From contig DATDRS010000141.1 in assembly GCA_035291605.1 (NCBI GenBank), positions 1 to 14,871 on the forward strand: 14,871 bases of DNA. The letters run 5' to 3'. Positions 11,981-14,871 of this stretch are shown here, in pieces. The DNA comes from DATDRS01 sp035291605 (GTDB lineage: Bacteria > Chloroflexota > Anaerolineae > Anaerolineales > UBA6663). The position numbers and the translations under genes were made by a program. Below the pieces are notes generated by a model. The model had not been told where the DNA came from, ran no database searches, and saw nothing but the letters and a program-made list of their open reading frames with translations. Positions within the stretch are counted from its first letter, which is position 1. Each line of letters begins with the position of its first letter.

Positions 11981-13630
11981 ATGCTCCATAAACCAGGCTT
12001 ACGGCCCCCCCAGGCGCTAGGCGCAAGCAGAGCATTCCGCCTTTTGCTTTCTGCCGTCTGCCTTCTGGTTTCCGCCTGCTCTACCCTCCTCCCCTCCCCC
12101 ACACCCGCGGCGATGCCCCTCATCACCCTCACCGTCATCGCCGACGGCAAGACGCAGACCTTCGGCCTCGGCGCGCCGATGACCATGCGGGAAGCGCTGG
12201 CGCAGGCCGGGATTTCCGTCGGCGAATTGGACCGCTTGTCGCTCCCGCCCTATACGCGGCTCACGGCTCCCGCTACGGTTACGATTACGCGGGTCACCGA
12301 GACCCTGGAAACCGACGAGGTGACCATCCCTTTCAAGGCCGAGAGCCTCAAAAGCGAGGGCCTCCCGGAGGGGGAGCAACGTCTGTTGCAGGCCGGCGTC
12401 AACGGCGTCGAGCGCGTCACCTATCGCACCGTGTTCGAGAACGGCGTGCAGGTCTCGCGCGATATCCTCAAACGTGAAATCCTCACCGACACGATCCCGC
12501 AGATCACGCTCGTCGGCGCGCAGGCGTCGTTCACCATCCTCCCCATCACCGGCACGCTGGCCTATATTAACGGCCGCAACGCGTGGATCATGCGCCAGAA
12601 CTCCGGCCAGCGCCGTCCGGTCACGTTCAGCGGTGATCTCGACGGGCGCGTCTTTCATCTCTCGCCGGACGGCCAACTGCTGCTATACACCCGCGCCGCC
12701 ACGGACACGAACGCGCCGAACTTCAATGCGCTCTGGGCCATCTCCATCACCATCGTCATCACGAGCGCCAGGCCCATTGACCTGCAAGTGACGGACGTGC
12801 TCTACGCCGAGTGGTCACCCACGCAGCCCAACACAGTGGCGTATTCCACGGCGGAGAAGATCAACCGCGCCCCCGGCTGGCAGGCCAATAACGACTTGTG
12901 GCTCGCCAGCTGGCAGTATGACCGCCGCAGGCAACTGGTGTTCACCACCACGCAAATCCTCGACGCCTCCTCCGGCGGCGCCTACGGCTGGTGGGGCACG
13001 GGCTACGCCTTCTCACCTAACGGCGCCTACGTGGCTTACGCGCGCACCGACTCCATCGGCCTGGTTGACCTCACGACGCTCGTCAAAACCGAGCTGGCAA
13101 CCTTCACCGCCTACAACACGCACAGCGACTGGGCGTGGTATCCTGCGCTTGCCTGGTCGTCGAACAGCCTGTTCCTGTACACGGTGACGCACGGCGCGCC
13201 CAGCGGCATCGAAGCGCCCGAAGACTCGCCCGTGTTCAACCTCACGACCCTCTCGCCGCGCGGCCCGCGCCTCGATATGATTCCGCGCGTGGGCATGTTT
13301 GCCAACCCCGCCGCCTCGCCCATACAGCCCTCGAACACGCTGGAGACGCCCTATCGTGTTGCTTTCCTGCAAGCCGTTGACCCGGCCAACTCGCCCAACA
13401 GCCGCTACCGCCTCAGTGTAATGGACCGGGATGGAAGCAATGTGGGCCTCGTCTTTCCCCCGGAGGACCAGCCGGGCCTGAGTGCGAACGCCAGTTTCAC
13501 CTGGTCGCCCGACGGCCGGCTCATTGCCCTGATCTACGAGGGCAACCTCTGGCTTGTTGACCCAGACACAGGGATTTCGCAACAACTGACGGGTGACGGG
13601 CTTAGCGAACGTCCCACCTGGGGGAGGTAG
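11981..13630 (+). CDS. Lipoprotein with DUF348, G5 and TolB/PD40-like beta-propeller
   Basis: 549 residues. A signal sequence (LLLSAVCLLVSAC) ends at Cys33, so the protein is a probable lipoprotein. Residues about 48-105 are DUF348-like (TVIADGKTQTFGLGAPMTMREALAQAG split over two strands). Residues about 106-181 form a G5 domain, a cell-wall module linked to glycan binding, with IPF, VNGVERVTYRTVFENG and ILTDTIPQI. Residues about 188-549 are a propeller with PD40-type blades: HLSPDGQLLLYTR, EWSPTQPNTVAYS, AFSPNGAYVAYAR, AWSSNSLFLYTV and FTWSPDGRLIALI. There is no visible Shine-Dalgarno before ATG 11981. The hydrophobic core of the signal peptide is encoded by six CTGCCTT-type heptamers. The next gene's ribosome-binding site lies in its last codons. 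A role at the wall is inferred from the domains. Confidence 0.85.
   Translation: MLHKPGLRPPQALGASRAFRLLLSAVCLLVSACSTLLPSPTPAAMPLITLTVIADGKTQTFGLGAPMTMREALAQAGISVGELDRLSLPPYTRLTAPATVTITRVTETLETDEVTIPFKAESLKSEGLPEGEQRLLQAGVNGVERVTYRTVFENGVQVSRDILKREILTDTIPQITLVGAQASFTILPITGTLAYINGRNAWIMRQNSGQRRPVTFSGDLDGRVFHLSPDGQLLLYTRAATDTNAPNFNALWAISITIVITSARPIDLQVTDVLYAEWSPTQPNTVAYSTAEKINRAPGWQANNDLWLASWQYDRRRQLVFTTTQILDASSGGAYGWWGTGYAFSPNGAYVAYARTDSIGLVDLTTLVKTELATFTAYNTHSDWAWYPALAWSSNSLFLYTVTHGAPSGIEAPEDSPVFNLTTLSPRGPRLDMIPRVGMFANPAASPIQPSNTLETPYRVAFLQAVDPANSPNSRYRLSVMDRDGSNVGLVFPPEDQPGLSANASFTWSPDGRLIALIYEGNLWLVDPDTGISQQLTGDGLSERPTWGR
12037..12078 (+). repeat. Degenerate heptamer repeat (CTGCCTT type), 6 units, encoding a signal peptide
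   Basis: Six contiguous 7-nt units are CCGCCTT, TTGCTTT, CTGCCGT, CTGCCTT, CTGGTTT, CCGCCTG. They code for residues 20-32, the hydrophobic core of the lipoprotein signal peptide, and stop one base short of completing the lipobox Cys33 codon. Since 7 is not a multiple of 3, gain or loss of one unit would shift the frame. Confidence 0.65.
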
Positions 13631-13632
13631 CC

Positions 13633-14871
13633 ATGAAACTTCGGCGCTGGCTTTGGCCGCTCCTGATCACGTTCCTGGCCGCCTCTGTCCGTTGGCACCG
13701 TCTTGAAGATATAGGCACTTCTTGGGATCACACCTTTCCCATTGCGCAAGCGCAATACCTTCTTTCAAAGGGGGAGTGGCCGGTTTTAGGGCAAAAGACC
13801 ACTTTCCTGTTCAGCAATCCGCCCCTTCAGGCCTATGTGACACTTATCCCCTTGACCATTTTTCAATCATCCTGGGGGATCTACTGGTTCATGACGGCCA
13901 TGAATATTCTGGCGGTCCCACTCTTGTACCACTTAGGACGCGAACTGTTCACAGAAACCGAGGCTCTGACGGCAGCCTTTCTGTTTGCCGTCAGCCCCTG
14001 GGTGATCTTGTATAGTCGTGTTGCATCGTCCGGCGCCCTCAAACCTTTCCTGACTGCCCTCACGCTGGCCCTGCTTGCACCCGTTTTGAGTGCTCGCCAT
14101 CCCCACCAGCATTCCCGGCGCCTCCTAGCTGGCCTAGTCACCGCGACCGTTCTCACTCAAACTTACCTCTTAGCGCTGCTAGTTACACCTGTACAAGTAG
14201 GCCTGATGCTTCTGCTGCGCCTCCGCCAAATCCCCTGGAGGACAGTCTTGCTGGGAGGCCTGATATTTGCCACTTGCACCGGGGTGTATGCGTTTCACAT
14301 CCTGCAAGATTGGCCGACTCAATCTGCCCGGCTGGGAAGCTTTATCCGCACAGGAAATCCATTTGAATTCAAAGTCCAGGCCCTGCGGATCGCCGCGCGT
14401 TACGTGACCGGCCATAATTTTGAGGCGCCCTCAGCGCCTGGCATAGTCTCCGGACTCTACCAGGCAAGCAACTGGCTCATCGCGGCGGCTCTGATCACAG
14501 GGATTGTGCTGGCGCTCAGCCGATCTTTGCGCCGCTCGCCTGAGGCGCTCGCCAACGCCATTCTGCTCATCTGGTGGGTGACGCCCATCGCGGCGCTAAG
14601 CATAAACCAGCATCCGCTGCACAACTGGCACCTGGTATTAAGCCTCCCGGCTGGGCATCTGCTGGCCGCGCGGGGGATAGGGTTCGGACTGAAATTCTGG
14701 GACCGGTTGAAGCCAATCACAGCCTTCAGCAGCATCATACTGGCAATGACCACATTCGTCGTGTTCAACGCGGGCAATCTAAGTAACGCTGCTCGTCCCG
14801 CTCCGGCTGATCTGGACCTGATCACCCTGGGCACCAGCCGGCGTCTTGGAGCGACCCTGCAACAGTTAGTT
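13633..14871 (+). CDS. GT39/PMT-like GT-C membrane glycosyltransferase, 3' end outside the window
   Basis: The frame is open from ATG 13633 to the end of the window (413 codons). GGGGAGG lies 5 nt before the ATG, within the last codons of the preceding gene, whose stop is 2 nt upstream, so translation is probably coupled. The product begins with a hydrophobic helix (LWPLLITFLAASVRW) and then an outer loop RLEDIGTSWDHTFPIAQAQYL (split in two here: RLEDIGTSWDH, TFPIAQAQYL). Asp26 or Asp32 may be the GT-C catalytic acid. SPWVILYSRVASSG at about 123-136 and many further membrane segments follow. The pattern fits the ArnT/PMT_2 (GT39/GT83) group, which transfers sugars from polyprenyl phosphate outside the membrane. 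Sampled lines are about 50-53% GC against about 65% in the gene before, hinting at a different origin. Acceptor and sugar are unknown. Confidence 0.8.
   Translation, partial: MKLRRWLWPLLITFLAASVRWHRLEDIGTSWDHTFPIAQAQYLLSKGEWPVLGQKTTFLFSNPPLQAYVTLIPLTIFQSSWGIYWFMTAMNILAVPLLYHLGRELFTETEALTAAFLFAVSPWVILYSRVASSGALKPFLTALTLALLAPVLSARHPHQHSRRLLAGLVTATVLTQTYLLALLVTPVQVGLMLLLRLRQIPWRTVLLGGLIFATCTGVYAFHILQDWPTQSARLGSFIRTGNPFEFKVQALRIAARYVTGHNFEAPSAPGIVSGLYQASNWLIAAALITGIVLALSRSLRRSPEALANAILLIWWVTPIAALSINQHPLHNWHLVLSLPAGHLLAARGIGFGLKFWDRLKPITAFSSIILAMTTFVVFNAGNLSNAARPAPADLDLITLGTSRRLGATLQQLV

Noticed and set aside
12017..12676. Minus-strand open frame opposite the G5-domain gene
   Set aside because: The plus-strand frame has a signal peptide, DUF348, G5 and propeller; the antisense frame has charged, motif-free sequence.

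Overview
The window reads as GC-rich bacterial chromosome, tightly packed with 14 protein genes and no RNA gene, IS element or CRISPR array that I can recognise. The gene set suggests Chloroflexota, probably an Anaerolineae-like lineage. Pointers are a giant Agl23-type membrane glycosyltransferase fused to NHL repeats, a Ser/Thr kinase-FHA protein, a G5/beta-propeller lipoprotein, a DUF2140-like lipoprotein and several GT-C/GT4 envelope enzymes. This assignment is inference from gene content and style; no marker gene in the window is decisive.

Layout. The 5' end of ruvB leaves the window to the left (minus strand, start at 143). It diverges from upp and a MraY/WecA-like glycosyl-1-phosphate transferase (plus, 282-2010). 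The latter converges on a long block of eight minus-strand genes. In transcription order from the right these are scpB, an RluB-type pseudouridine synthase, the Agl23-NHL giant, a hotdog thioesterase, an AlkD-like repair protein, a (pseudo)kinase-FHA, tpiA and an M50-like membrane protease. Divergent from scpB, with only 24 nt between start codons, a plus-strand group runs off the right edge: a DUF2140-like lipoprotein, a DUF348-G5-propeller lipoprotein and a GT39-like membrane glycosyltransferase (partial). The longest non-coding gaps are 138 nt (144-281) and 140 nt (6134-6273), so no stretch over 300 nt lacks a gene.

How the genes fit. Three glycan enzymes (polyprenyl-phosphate sugar-1-phosphate transferase, Agl23-like, GT39-like) and two extracytoplasmic propeller proteins point to envelope glycan or glycoprotein assembly. 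upp, tpiA, ruvB, scpB and rluB are housekeeping genes packed among them. Two signalling/catalytic proteins carry substitutions at textbook catalytic positions: kinase HRD to HRG, and the GT4 Mg-ligand Asp to Ser.

The most unusual signal is in the junction DNA. At five places gene ends, starts or promoters are built from short degenerate tandem repeats whose unit length is always seven bases, although the unit sequence differs at each place. Some form perfect inverted repeats, two satisfy the simple G-quadruplex pattern, and others supply stop codons, a C-terminal tail or a lipoprotein signal peptide.
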